This document shows, one piece after another, positions 10,501 to 18,166 of a stretch of DNA of 64,000 nucleotides. The position numbers and the translations under genes were made by a program. How positions within the stretch are numbered: position 1 is the first letter of the stretch; each line of letters starts with the position of its first letter. The stretch covers positions 62,001 through 126,000 of the forward strand of contig JBFLZR010000006.1 of NCBI GenBank assembly GCA_040756055.1, written 5' to 3'. The notes under the pieces were generated by a model. That model worked only from the letters and a program-made list of their open reading frames with translations. It searched no databases and was not told where the DNA came from. The stretch is from Candidatus Zixiibacteriota bacterium (GTDB lineage Bacteria > Zixibacteria > MSB-5A5 > GN15 > FEB-12).

Positions 10501-11279
10501 GTGTGCAGTTCTGCCCCCAGCGACGTGATCCAGTCGATCTCTTTGTCGAGGACAGCCTTCGGCAAACGGTATTCGGGGATGCCATAGCGAAGCATACCAC
10601 CCGGATTCGGCAGTGACTCGTAAATGACCGGACGGTACCCTTCGAGAATGAGATAGTAGGCAGCCGTCAGGCCGGCCGGGCCGGCGCCGATAATAGCGAC
10701 AGACTGTCCATTATCCGGTTTGGTTTCGGGGCGCCACATTTCGCCGATCATATCCTGGTCGGCGGCATATCTCTTAAGGAAGTCGATCCCGACGGGGGCG
10801 TCAACCAGAGCGCGGCGGCAGTTTATCTCGCACTTTCGAGTGCAGACACGCCCGCAGACTGACGGAAGCGGGTTTTTTTCTTTAATCAACGCCACAGCTT
10901 CTTTGAATTTGCCCAGGTTGATTAGCGACATGTAACCCTGGATATCGACATCGGCCGGGCAATTCAGGCGGCAGGGGCCGAAGCAGTCGGCATAGTGGTC
11001 GGAGACCAGAAGTTCCAGACAGGTTTTGCGTGCGCGTAGAACCTTTTCCGATCGGGTCCGTATTTTCATCCCCTCGGCGACTTTAGTGGCGCAGGCGGGG
11101 AAGAGTCTGCTCTGACCTTCAAGCTCGACCACACACAAAAAGCATGAGCCGAACGGATGGAGTTTGTCGTCATAGCAGAGGGTCGGGATGTTGTCTATGT
11201 TCTGTTCACGGCAGACTTTCAGGATGGTTTGATCGGGTGACGCCGTGATTTCTTTTCCGTTGATAGTAAGTTTAACCAT
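7545..11279 (-). CDS. GltD/NuoG-type fusion subunit of an electron-bifurcating NAD(P) oxidoreductase
   Basis: A 1244-residue multidomain redox protein. Order: [2Fe-2S] ferredoxin domain (Cys35, 46, 49, 63), His-Cys3 cluster region (95-107), GltD-like region with Cys-rich start, FAD motif GAGPAG (198-203) and NAD(P) motif GGGNTA (329-334), two [4Fe-4S] sites (620-630 and 663-673), then a molybdopterin-oxidoreductase-like domain starting with CNYCSVGC (699-706). Where formate dehydrogenases carry the Mo/W-ligating Cys or Sec, this protein has SFHKMTT (821-827), so formate dehydrogenase activity is unlikely. With the NuoF- and NuoE-like genes directly upstream it resembles Nfn/Stn- or Hyd-type complexes coupling NAD(H), NADP(H) and ferredoxin. 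The exact reaction is inferred. GAGGTGAAAC precedes the ATG. Confidence 0.85.
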   Translation of the reverse strand: MVKLTINGKEITASPDQTILKVCREQNIDNIPTLCYDDKLHPFGSCFLCVVELEGQSRLFPACATKVAEGMKIRTRSEKVLRARKTCLELLVSDHYADCFGPCRLNCPADVDIQGYMSLINLGKFKEAVALIKEKNPLPSVCGRVCTRKCEINCRRALVDAPVGIDFLKRYAADQDMIGEMWRPETKPDNGQSVAIIGAGPAGLTAAYYLILEGYRPVIYESLPNPGGMLRYGIPEYRLPKAVLDKEIDWITSLGAELHTNKTLGKDFTIDDLFKQGFKAIFVGLGAQVGKPMRVENEEVEGVLSGVEFLRQVEMKTNPDIKGRVVVVGGGNTAIDAARTSLRLGADEVVLLYRRTRKEMPANEMEIVAAEEEGVKMEFLAAPVKVNTADGRMVSMDCIRMELGAPDESGRRRPVVIDGSEYTIEADWIISAIGQEPDLDSVSADQKIQLTKWKTIIAKDGTFDTDRPGVFAGGDVVTGPADAIDAIAAGRKAAYAIDKYIRENVITPIGKRFESRRDNFHKMTAQDLPDIGTSQRLHMPELTVDQRIRTFDEVETGFTQEMAMTESLRCAECGCDVALSCQLQDYCSEYGVDQTRFVGAYSKYKVDTRHPFIKIDSNKCIRCGRCVSTCSEILNVSALGFVNRGFKTIVKPALEKALHETNCVSCGNCIDVCPTGALNEKMPFRRVGPWKMETTYNICNYCSVGCNITINHKTPDLFFVTGAPPDASPNHGELCVKGRFGYGHYLDGSRLTKPMVKKGDKLVEVTWEEAFDAVTKGFKKVFEDNDRDQTLVAASPKLTNEELYLAGMLARAAIGTNNTTSFHKMTTDPASHALDDMLGYTAATVNGDEAANADMYLFLGGNPTSENPVLGWKLKRRIKRGIPSVVINSGEIDLADYATVWADPRRGTSTILLNAVMARLIENGKVNENFIKNRTANFEQIRQELAKTDVDEAASVCGVAVETIDAVANLLADPSKKLVAYYNLDSRIDRSNNELKALITLLLMLGKVGVEGSGLVLTSSQCNYTGMQMVGFDRHLLPGGVSASNEKALKDVGALWQTDLAKTMKESGANLSKKMREDKIRAAIILGENPAKDAEFNAFVDKLDFLVVADLFKTETVQMADVFLPLSSYLENRGHLTNWAGLKQHTNPIGAPMTGKTNIDLFKTLLNCLGYKRAINGFDELVSEIAFLEKKFGITVPISASFPTSDGKAHFTLYSAEVSTTSADFTRVIEIDSRIADRTKLINV

Positions 11280-11287
11280 GTTTCACC

Positions 11288-13045
11288 TCAATCCTTAACC
11301 ACGGCATCGAACCGGCAGACCGTGAAGCATTTGCCACACTTGATACACTTATTCTGGTCAATCATGTGGAGTCTCTTTCTTTCTCCGAATATCGCTTCCG
11401 TGGGGCAGGCGGTGGCGCAGACGGTACAGCCGGTACAGTTGTCGTTAATGGTATATGTTAACAGCGAAGAACATACGTGGGCCGGGCATTTCTTGTCGCG
11501 AATGTGGGCCTCATATTCCGAGCGGAAATATTTCAGAGTCGTGAGCACCGGGTTGGGAGCGGTCTGACCGAGCCCGCATAGCGATGCCGACTTGATTTGA
11601 TCGGAAAGCTCATCGAGGTTATCCAGGTCTTCCATCGTACCTTCGCCGGCCGTGATTCTTTCGAGTATCTCGAGCATGCGTTTGGTGCCTATACGGCAGA
11701 AGGTACACTTGCCGCAGGATTCGGCCTGGGTGAAGGTAAGGAAGAACTTGGCGACATCGACCATACAGGTGGTTTCATCCATGACCACCAGACCGCCGGA
11801 ACCCATGATAGCGCCGGTCTTGTTGATTTGCTGGTAGTCGATTTGGATATCGCACATTTCGGCGGGGATACATCCGCCCGACGGTCCGCCCATCTGGACC
11901 GCCTTGAATTTCTTGTCGTTTATGATGCCGCCGCAGATATCGAAGATGATCTGGTTGATGGTGACGCCCATGGGCACTTCGACCAGCCCGGTGCGTTTGA
12001 CCTTGCCGGCCATGGCGAAGACTTTAGTGCCCTTGCTGTCGGCCGTGCCGTAGGCGGCATAAGCATCTCCGCCGTTAAGTATGATCCACGGTACGTTGGC
12101 GAATGTCTCGACGTTGTTAATGTTGGTAGGCTTGCCCCACAGACCGGACTGGGCCGGGAAGGGGGGACGGAAGCGGGGCATACCGCGTTTGCCTTCGATA
12201 GAAGCGATGAGCGCTGTCTCCTCACCGCACACAAACGCTCCGGCACCTTCTTTGATCTTTATGTTGAAGGTGTAATCGGTGCCGAAGATGTTGTCGCCGA
12301 GGAATCCTTTCTTTTTGGCCTGGGCAATGGCCAGGCGCAAGCGGGCGATAGCTTTGGGATACTCAGCGCGGCAGTAGATGTAGGCTTCGTCGGCTCCGAT
12401 AGCGTAGCCGGCGATTATCATGCCTTCCAAAACCGAGCTGGGGTCGCCTTCCAGAACCGAACGGTCCATAAATGCGCCCGGGTCGCCTTCGTCGGCATTA
12501 CAGATGATGTATTTCTTTGTGCCTTTGGCGCCGCGGGTGAATTTCCATTTCGTGCCGGTGGGGAATCCACCGCCGCCGCGTCCGCGGAGTCCGGATTTTT
12601 CGATCTCAGCAATTATAGCCTCGGGCGACATTTTCGTGAGCGCCTTGCGAGCCGCCTCGTAGCCCCCACGGGCGATATATTCATCTATTGAACCCGGATC
12701 GATGACACCGCAATTTCTCAGGACTATGCGCTCTTGCCGGTCAAAGAACCCGATTTCGCGACCTTCGCCGCTGACCAGCCACTCGTCGATAGTAGAGCCG
12801 CCGATGATATCATCCTGTACAATCTGTCCGACTCTCTCGGGAGTTACTTCGCCATACATGTGCGAGGTGCCGTTGCCGTTGGATATTTCAACCAGTACTT
12901 CGCGATAACACATGCCGATGCAGCCGGTCTCCTGAAGAGTGAAGGCATCGGGATGTTCCTTCAGTTCATCCTGAAAGGCCCTGTAAACCTTCTCGCCGCC
13001 GGCCGATATTCCACAGGTCCCCAGTCCGATTTTAACCGTTTTCAT
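11288..13045 (-). CDS. NuoF/HydB-like NADH-binding flavoprotein subunit
   Basis: A 585-residue NuoF-type subunit. An N-terminal thioredoxin-like [2Fe-2S] domain (about 1-95) is followed by the FMN/NADH-binding domain with GRGGGGFPTGTKW, an SLBB domain, the iron-sulfur domain ESCGKCTFC...CGLGQ, and two C-terminal [4Fe-4S] sites (CTGCTVCATACP and CIKCGKCFTVC). The extra N- and C-terminal cluster domains distinguish it from complex I NuoF and match soluble HydB/HndC-type subunits of bifurcating hydrogenases and transhydrogenases. It oxidises or reduces NAD(H) in the complex. AAGGACATACT precedes the ATG; 8 bases separate it from the next gene. Confidence 0.93.
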   Translation of the reverse strand: MKTVKIGLGTCGISAGGEKVYRAFQDELKEHPDAFTLQETGCIGMCYREVLVEISNGNGTSHMYGEVTPERVGQIVQDDIIGGSTIDEWLVSGEGREIGFFDRQERIVLRNCGVIDPGSIDEYIARGGYEAARKALTKMSPEAIIAEIEKSGLRGRGGGGFPTGTKWKFTRGAKGTKKYIICNADEGDPGAFMDRSVLEGDPSSVLEGMIIAGYAIGADEAYIYCRAEYPKAIARLRLAIAQAKKKGFLGDNIFGTDYTFNIKIKEGAGAFVCGEETALIASIEGKRGMPRFRPPFPAQSGLWGKPTNINNVETFANVPWIILNGGDAYAAYGTADSKGTKVFAMAGKVKRTGLVEVPMGVTINQIIFDICGGIINDKKFKAVQMGGPSGGCIPAEMCDIQIDYQQINKTGAIMGSGGLVVMDETTCMVDVAKFFLTFTQAESCGKCTFCRIGTKRMLEILERITAGEGTMEDLDNLDELSDQIKSASLCGLGQTAPNPVLTTLKYFRSEYEAHIRDKKCPAHVCSSLLTYTINDNCTGCTVCATACPTEAIFGERKRLHMIDQNKCIKCGKCFTVCRFDAVVKD

Positions 13046-13054
13046 AGTATGTCC

Positions 13055-13561
13055 TTACTCATCCTCGCCGGGGGTTTCTTTTTTCGCTTTATTTTTGTAC
13101 GTCCGAAGGATCTTGCGCAGCTTGGCCGGCGTAAGACGGCCATAGGTCTCATCGTTGATGACAATCACCGGCGCGAGCGAGCAGCAGCCGATACAGGCAA
13201 CAGAAAGAAGGGAGAAAGAACCATCGTCCGAAGTCTCATCGTAATCTATGTTCAACTCATCGTTAATCGTGTCAGTTATGGTTTTGGCGCCATTAACGTG
13301 GCAGGCCGTGCCGTTGCAGACCTTTATAACGTATTTGCCGAGAGGTTTGGTGCGAAACTGCGCGTAAAACGTCACCACACCGTAGATGTCGGCCGATGGG
13401 ATGCCGGTGATGTGGCTGATATAGTCAATGGCCTTTTCGGAGATATATCCATAGGTGTCCTGCGCCGATTGCAAAAGGGGAATCAACGCCCCCGCCTGAC
13501 CATCGTACTTCCATAAATCGACATTGAAGTTCTTGAGGTTATCTGTAGTTCGCTGAGCCAT
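13055..13561 (-). CDS. NuoE/HydC-like [2Fe-2S] subunit
   Basis: A 168-residue thioredoxin-fold [2Fe-2S] protein of the NuoE family. The four cluster cysteines are in CNGTAC and, about 40 residues later, CIGCC. It partners with the NuoF-like subunit encoded 9 bases downstream and probably passes electrons within the soluble complex. The C-terminal tail is lysine- and glutamate-rich. TAGGAGATCCCCTG precedes the ATG. Confidence 0.93.
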   Translation of the reverse strand: MAQRTTDNLKNFNVDLWKYDGQAGALIPLLQSAQDTYGYISEKAIDYISHITGIPSADIYGVVTFYAQFRTKPLGKYVIKVCNGTACHVNGAKTITDTINDELNIDYDETSDDGSFSLLSVACIGCCSLAPVIVINDETYGRLTPAKLRKILRTYKNKAKKETPGEDE

Positions 13562-13572
13562 CAGGGGATCTC

Positions 13573-14067
13573 CTACATTCTATCCAGAAAGATGATGCGG
13601 TCTTGCTTGAGACGAAGAATACCGTCGAGCGGCCGAATACCATGGTTTACTATGCGATCAATCTTATCAAAAGTCTCGCCTTTGACCAGAGCCACCAGGT
13701 CACAGGCGCCGGTGACGGGAGTGCACTTTTGAACGGCTTCGTTTTTTTCAAGAAGGCTCTGCACGGTCTGTTGCTGGAAGCGTTCTGTCTCGATAAACAC
13801 GTAGCTGTATGATAATTCCGGCGCCAGTTCGGTCTCGCCGTTGGCATCGGACTTGAACTCGCACAAGGAAAGACGGGTGCACCCATCCAATTTGCGGATT
13901 TGTTCAATCGCTTCAGGATCGTTTGAATTCAGCTTCAAAACCAGATTGAAATGACCATCAACGGCATCCCAACTTTGGATCTGTTTTATGCCGCCGATAG
14001 ATTCAACAGCGGGAAGCAGTTTGTTTCGGTCGTCAAATTTGACCAGAACATACGCTCCGGTGCTCAT
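13573..14067 (-). CDS. Tandem RAM (Lrp/AsnC ligand-binding-like) domain protein
   Basis: A 164-residue protein formed of two halves, each resembling the Lrp/AsnC effector-binding (RAM) domain: residues about 1-75 (GAYVLVKFDD, SWDAVDGHFNLVLKL) and about 85-164 (YSYVFIETERF, TPVTGACDLVALVKG). No DNA-binding helix-turn-helix is present, so it cannot act like a normal Lrp regulator. It is the first gene of the operon encoding the NuoE/F/G-like complex and may sense an amino acid or regulate the enzyme by contact; this is inference. AAAGGAGATCAA precedes the ATG. Confidence 0.78.
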   Translation of the reverse strand: MSTGAYVLVKFDDRNKLLPAVESIGGIKQIQSWDAVDGHFNLVLKLNSNDPEAIEQIRKLDGCTRLSLCEFKSDANGETELAPELSYSYVFIETERFQQQTVQSLLEKNEAVQKCTPVTGACDLVALVKGETFDKIDRIVNHGIRPLDGILRLKQDRIIFLDRM

Positions 14068-14111
14068 TTGATCTCCTTTCCCCAGGTGGTCGGAGAGCTA
14101 TACACTACTGG

Positions 14112-14141
14112 ATTAGTATTGTTTTTCGCGTCAAAAGTCAA
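14112..14141 (-). promoter_or_regulatory. Putative promoter of the bifurcating-complex operon
   Basis: On the minus strand TTGACT (14136-14141) and ACTAAT (14112-14117) are 18 bases apart, placing the transcript start roughly 40 bases before the RAM-domain gene. Confidence 0.4.
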
Positions 14142-14438
14142 GTGTCGGACCCTCAATGGCTTGAGAATTCTTTCACAAAATGTTGAATAAAACAAAGTCA
14201 CAATTAAACCTTTTTGGTTTTTAGAAAACAAGACACAAAATTAAGTCTCACAGCCCCTTTTGTCAATCGTATTTTCCCTGTTTTCCGGCAACTTTCGCCC
14301 GAAAAGCGACCATTCTCCCGCCAATTTAAGGGCAGAAAATTTTACTGTGGCGTAGAGTATTCGGTCCGTCAGGAGACTGGGCGTAGCTTGATGGAAAATG
14401 TGTTGGTTTGACCCGGCGATTGCGCTTATATATGAACC
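14142..14438. other. AT-rich divergent intergenic region
   Basis: This spacer lies between the bifurcating-complex operon and queG. It is clearly richer in A/T than its surroundings. A small inverted repeat (AAACC-TTTTT-GGTTT near 14206-14220) is visible, but I see no coding sequence and no clear promoter for queG. Confidence 0.5.
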
Positions 14439-15407
14439 GTGGCGTTAAACAGTCAATCGATCAAAGAGCTTGCGGCCGCTTGCGGCTTCGACTTGTGCGG
14501 GATAGCCACGGTCGATGTCATTACGCCGGCGAAAGAACGCCTTTTTCAGTGGCTGGATAAGGGTTATCACGCTGAGATGGAGTGGCTGGCTCAGAACACC
14601 GAGCGCAGAACCGATCCATCGAATCTGGGTGGGGGCCTGCGGTCCGTTATAATGCTCGGCCTGAACTACTACGTCGAAAACAGCCCCACGATGCCGGATG
14701 GGTTTGGCAGGGTGTCGCGATATGCGCGAGGGAGAGATTATCACAAAGTCTTTACGAAGAAGACGGAGCACCTGATTTACAAGCTGAAGCAGCGCCTTGA
14801 GGCCGACACAAAACACGATTTCAAGTGGTGGGTTGACTATGGTCCGTTTATGGAAAGGGCGTATGCGGCCAAAGCCGGGCTGGGGTTTATAGGGAAAAAC
14901 ACGATGCTGATCAATCGCGAGTATGGTTCGTGGGTATTTTTGGCTGAGATAGTGACGACCCTGGAGCTTGAACCGGACGATCCGACTGCGGTCAGACACG
15001 GGCAATGCGGCGCCTGCCGGCTGTGTATTGACGCTTGCCCGACCGGGGCAATTCTGGAGGAGGGGATAGTGGATTCCAGCAAGTGTATTTCTTACCTGAC
15101 AATCGAACGGCCGTCGTCGATCGACGAAGACCTCCAGCGCAAAATGGGAGACTGGTTGTTCGGGTGCGATATTTGTCAGGATGTCTGCCCCTACAATAAG
15201 AGGGCCAGATTGACCGCTCATGCCGAATTCAGGTCTGATAAGGGGGTGGGGGAGTTTTTGGATGCCGCCCGTGTTCTCGCCCTTGAGACGCGCGAACAGT
15301 TTCTCGAACTTACTGCCGGAACGCCGCTCACCAGGCCGAAACTCGACGGTTTACAGCGTAACGCCCGAATTGTCCTCGCAAATGGCAAACAGTCCCGTCA
15401 GACTTAA
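14439..15407 (+). CDS. queG: Epoxyqueuosine reductase QueG
   Basis: A 322-residue QueG homologue, the cobalamin- and iron-sulfur-dependent enzyme that performs the last step of queuosine tRNA modification. The two [4Fe-4S] motifs are [16 protein letters not shown] and [10 protein letters not shown]. The N-terminal cobalamin-binding part has [12 protein letters not shown] and the conserved [26 protein letters not shown] block. The protein ends about where the C-terminal HEAT-like extension of longer QueG proteins would begin, so it is a short form. The start is a GTG; no strong Shine-Dalgarno is visible. Confidence 0.92.
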   Translation: MALNSQSIKELAAACGFDLCGIATVDVITPAKERLFQWLDKGYHAEMEWLAQNTERRTDPSNLGGGLRSVIMLGLNYYVENSPTMPDGFGRVSRYARGRDYHKVFTKKTEHLIYKLKQRLEADTKHDFKWWVDYGPFMERAYAAKAGLGFIGKNTMLINREYGSWVFLAEIVTTLELEPDDPTAVRHGQCGACRLCIDACPTGAILEEGIVDSSKCISYLTIERPSSIDEDLQRKMGDWLFGCDICQDVCPYNKRARLTAHAEFRSDKGVGEFLDAARVLALETREQFLELTAGTPLTRPKLDGLQRNARIVLANGKQSRQT

Positions 15408-15482
15408 AAAAACTCGTACGGGGCGAGCCACTTTTTTGGCTGCGGGGGTTGCCATTCGGCTTCAAAGTTCATAATTTAGCGC

Positions 15483-16130
15483 ATGGCCAAAATAGCACCA
15501 TCGGTTCTCGGCGCCGACTTCGCGAAACTGGGGGATGAAATTCGCGACGCCGACCGCTGCGGCGTGGATTGGCTGCATCTGGATATCATGGACGGGCACT
15601 TTGTCCCCAATATCTCGTTCGGACCCGCCATCGTAAAGACTATCGATAAAATCACCGACAGATATCTCGACGTGCACCTGATGCTATCAGAGCCGGAGAA
15701 ATATTTCGATGCTTTCGTTAAGGCGGGCGCCGATGCGATTACATTTCACATTGAAGTCCATCCCGAACCAGCAGAATATGCCCGCCAGATTAGAGCCCTT
15801 GGGGTCGAGGCGGGATTGTCGATAAATCCCGATGCCTCTGCTGACAGGGTTTTGCCCTATCTGGAGCATTTCGATTTGCTTTTGGTGATGTCGGTTTTTC
15901 CGGGATTCGGTGGGCAGGCTTTTATCGAGTCGGCTCTCGATACCGTGAGAGCGGCCAGGGAGCATATCGATGCCAACGGACTCAAAACCGTAATCTCGGT
16001 CGATGGCGGGGTTGACGCCGGTAACGCGAAGCGTGTGGTCGAGGCGGGGGCCGATATTCTGGTGATGGGTTCGGCTTTTTTCAGAAGTGCCGAGAGGGAA
16101 GCCCTGACAAAAATGGTTCAGGCGCTCTGA
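15483..16130 (+). CDS. rpe: Ribulose-phosphate 3-epimerase
   Basis: A 215-residue TIM-barrel epimerase interconverting ribulose 5-phosphate and xylulose 5-phosphate. Conserved features are IAPSVLGADFAKL at the start, HLDIMDGHFVPN with the metal ligands and catalytic Asp, DVHLM, VMSVFPGFGGQ, and the second catalytic Asp in VDGGV. Length is normal. It begins a run of sugar-phosphate genes (rpe, tkt, glucokinase-like, thiN), consistent with a non-oxidative pentose phosphate operon. The gap to queG contains a short hairpin but no clear terminator. Confidence 0.96.
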   Translation: MAKIAPSVLGADFAKLGDEIRDADRCGVDWLHLDIMDGHFVPNISFGPAIVKTIDKITDRYLDVHLMLSEPEKYFDAFVKAGADAITFHIEVHPEPAEYARQIRALGVEAGLSINPDASADRVLPYLEHFDLLLVMSVFPGFGGQAFIESALDTVRAAREHIDANGLKTVISVDGGVDAGNAKRVVEAGADILVMGSAFFRSAEREALTKMVQAL

Positions 16131-16204
16131 CGCGGCGCGATTTGCGATCAGGAAAGTAGTTTGTTTTCATATTTGTAATCCGTACAAGGAAAGATAAACA
16201 GGTC

Positions 16205-18166
16205 ATGACAGAAAAAGTTGCGAAGGAAGACGCTGTAATGTTTGACTCATGGCGGGGCTTTACACAAAAGGGGCTCTCTGAGGACTGGTTTGAAAAACTG
16301 ACCGAGATGGCCCGTATAGCACGCGGCAATATTTTAAAGATGACAACTCTGGCGGCCTCCGGCCACCCCGGCGGTTCCATGTCATCAATCGAGATGTACA
16401 TGGTGCTTTATCATCTGGCTAAGGTCGACCCCAAAAATCCCGGCCGTGACGATCGTGACCGAATAATAATTTCCCACGGACATACTTCCCCCGGCGTGTA
16501 CAGCGCTCTCGCGTCAGCCGGTTTTTTCGATATTGATGATGCCATCGCGGGATTCCGTCAGGCCGGCTCTCCATTCGAAGGACATGTCGAACGCTCCGTC
16601 CCCGGCGTCGAATGGGGAACGGGTAATCTGGGCCAGGGGCTGTCGGTCGGGATCGGCAAAGCTATCTATGGCCGTCTGTCGGGAAGAGACTTTCACACCT
16701 ATGTGGTGATGGGCGATGGAGAGCAGCAGAAGGGGCAGATTTCCGAATCACGCCGTATCGCCGTAAAATACAAGCTGTCGAAACTGACAGTTCTGATCGA
16801 TTACAATCGTCTCCAGATTTCCGGCGGTATCGATGATATCATGCCGCAAAATATTACCGATGAGTGGAAAGCCGACGGTTGGCAGGTGGTCGAAATAAAC
16901 GGACATGACTTAAACCAGATTTACGATGCTCTTTATGACGCGAGGCGTAACGAAGGAGCGCCGATGATGATCCTGGCGCATACGGTGATGGGCAAGGGAG
17001 TGTCGTTTATGGAAAACGACGCCGGGTTCCACGGCGCGCCGGTCAAGGAGGATCGTCTCGACGAGGCCCTTAAAGACCTCGGGCTTGAGAACGATCTGGA
17101 GAAGTATCGTCAGAAGCGCGCCGCCGGTGTAATCGGACGCCAGCCGCTGAAGCGCCCCGAATACCCGAAGGTCGCAACCGGTGAGCCGACCACGTATGCA
17201 CCCGACGCAAAGGTCGACAACCGCAGCGCCTTCGGTACGGCGCTGGTGTCGGTGGCCGATGCCAACATGGGCCGTGATAATTTCGTTATGGGTGTGTTCG
17301 ATTGTGACCTCGCGTCGTCAGTAAAAACCAATGGTTTCGCCAAAAAATACCCCCACAACTTCTTCCAGTTTGGCATCACCGAACATAGCGTGGCCACCAC
17401 GACGGGATCGCTTTCGGCTGAATCGGCTATCGGCGTTTGGGCGGATTTTGGCGTGTTCGGTGTCGACGAAACATATAATCAGGCTCGCCTGAACGACATC
17501 AACCATGCCAACGTGAAGTTGTTTTGCACTCACTGCGGAATCAACGTGGGCGAAGATGGTATGACCCACCAGTGTATAGACTATTTCGGACTGTTGAATT
17601 CAACATACGGATGGAGAGTCATCACCCCGGCCGATCCGAACCAGACCGATAGAGTGGTACGTCATGTGCTGGCGAATTCCGGCAATTTTGCCGTGATCAT
17701 GGGACGGTCGGTCATACCCATTGTTACCGATGAATCCGGCAAGCCGTTCTTCGGCGGTGGCTACGAGTATAGATACGGCCGGATGGATAAAATTCGCTCC
17801 GGTCAGAAGCTGGCGTTGGTCGCGGCCGGCAACATGCTGTTCGCGGCGCTGGATGCCTGGAAGATGGCAAAAGAAAAGGGTCGCACGGTTGCGTTATATT
17901 CCGTATCTGACTGGAGTGATTTGCATCCCGATGACCTCAAAGAGTTGGCGGGATACGAGAATGTGGTTGTTGTCGAGGACCACAATGTGAAGACCGGGCT
18001 CGGCACGGCGATTGGCGCCGCGATGTTCGAAGCGGGTCTTCGCACGAAACTTACAAAGCTTGGCGTGAGCCGCTATGGAGCATCGGGGAAGCCGTCCGAA
18101 CTGTACAAGATGCTCGGCATCGATGCCGGCTCTATTGCCGCCAGGATAGAAACGCTTTTGGAATGA
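16205..18166 (+). CDS. tkt: Transketolase
   Basis: A full-length single-chain transketolase of 653 residues, moving two-carbon units between sugar phosphates with thiamine diphosphate. The ThDP/Mg motif is VVMGDGEQQKGQ, ending near the usual N about 30 residues on (IDYNRL). The substrate-loop signature SGHPGGSMSS is near residue 53, and the pyrimidine-binding domain has FFQFGITEHSVATT with the catalytic Glu. It is followed, with a 4-base overlap, by a glucokinase-like gene and then by the gene for ThDP synthesis. The spacer before it holds only GGAAAGATAAACAGGTC-type ribosome-binding sequence. Confidence 0.95.
   Translation: MTEKVAKEDAVMFDSWRGFTQKGLSEDWFEKLTEMARIARGNILKMTTLAASGHPGGSMSSIEMYMVLYHLAKVDPKNPGRDDRDRIIISHGHTSPGVYSALASAGFFDIDDAIAGFRQAGSPFEGHVERSVPGVEWGTGNLGQGLSVGIGKAIYGRLSGRDFHTYVVMGDGEQQKGQISESRRIAVKYKLSKLTVLIDYNRLQISGGIDDIMPQNITDEWKADGWQVVEINGHDLNQIYDALYDARRNEGAPMMILAHTVMGKGVSFMENDAGFHGAPVKEDRLDEALKDLGLENDLEKYRQKRAAGVIGRQPLKRPEYPKVATGEPTTYAPDAKVDNRSAFGTALVSVADANMGRDNFVMGVFDCDLASSVKTNGFAKKYPHNFFQFGITEHSVATTTGSLSAESAIGVWADFGVFGVDETYNQARLNDINHANVKLFCTHCGINVGEDGMTHQCIDYFGLLNSTYGWRVITPADPNQTDRVVRHVLANSGNFAVIMGRSVIPIVTDESGKPFFGGGYEYRYGRMDKIRSGQKLALVAAGNMLFAALDAWKMAKEKGRTVALYSVSDWSDLHPDDLKELAGYENVVVVEDHNVKTGLGTAIGAAMFEAGLRTKLTKLGVSRYGASGKPSELYKMLGIDAGSIAARIETLLE

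Noticed and set aside
8451-10616. 721-codon plus-strand open frame
   Set aside because: It lies fully opposite the GltD/NuoG-like gene, whose domains and cysteine motifs are unmistakable. The plus-strand product has no recognisable domain.
7545-11279. Formate dehydrogenase alpha subunit
   Set aside because: The molybdopterin-like domain lacks the Cys/Sec metal ligand and the following active-site His in the expected place, and the GltD-like FAD domain points to an NAD(P) enzyme.
11597-12691. 364-codon plus-strand open frame
   Set aside because: Shadow of the NuoF-like gene on the other strand; no domain in its product.
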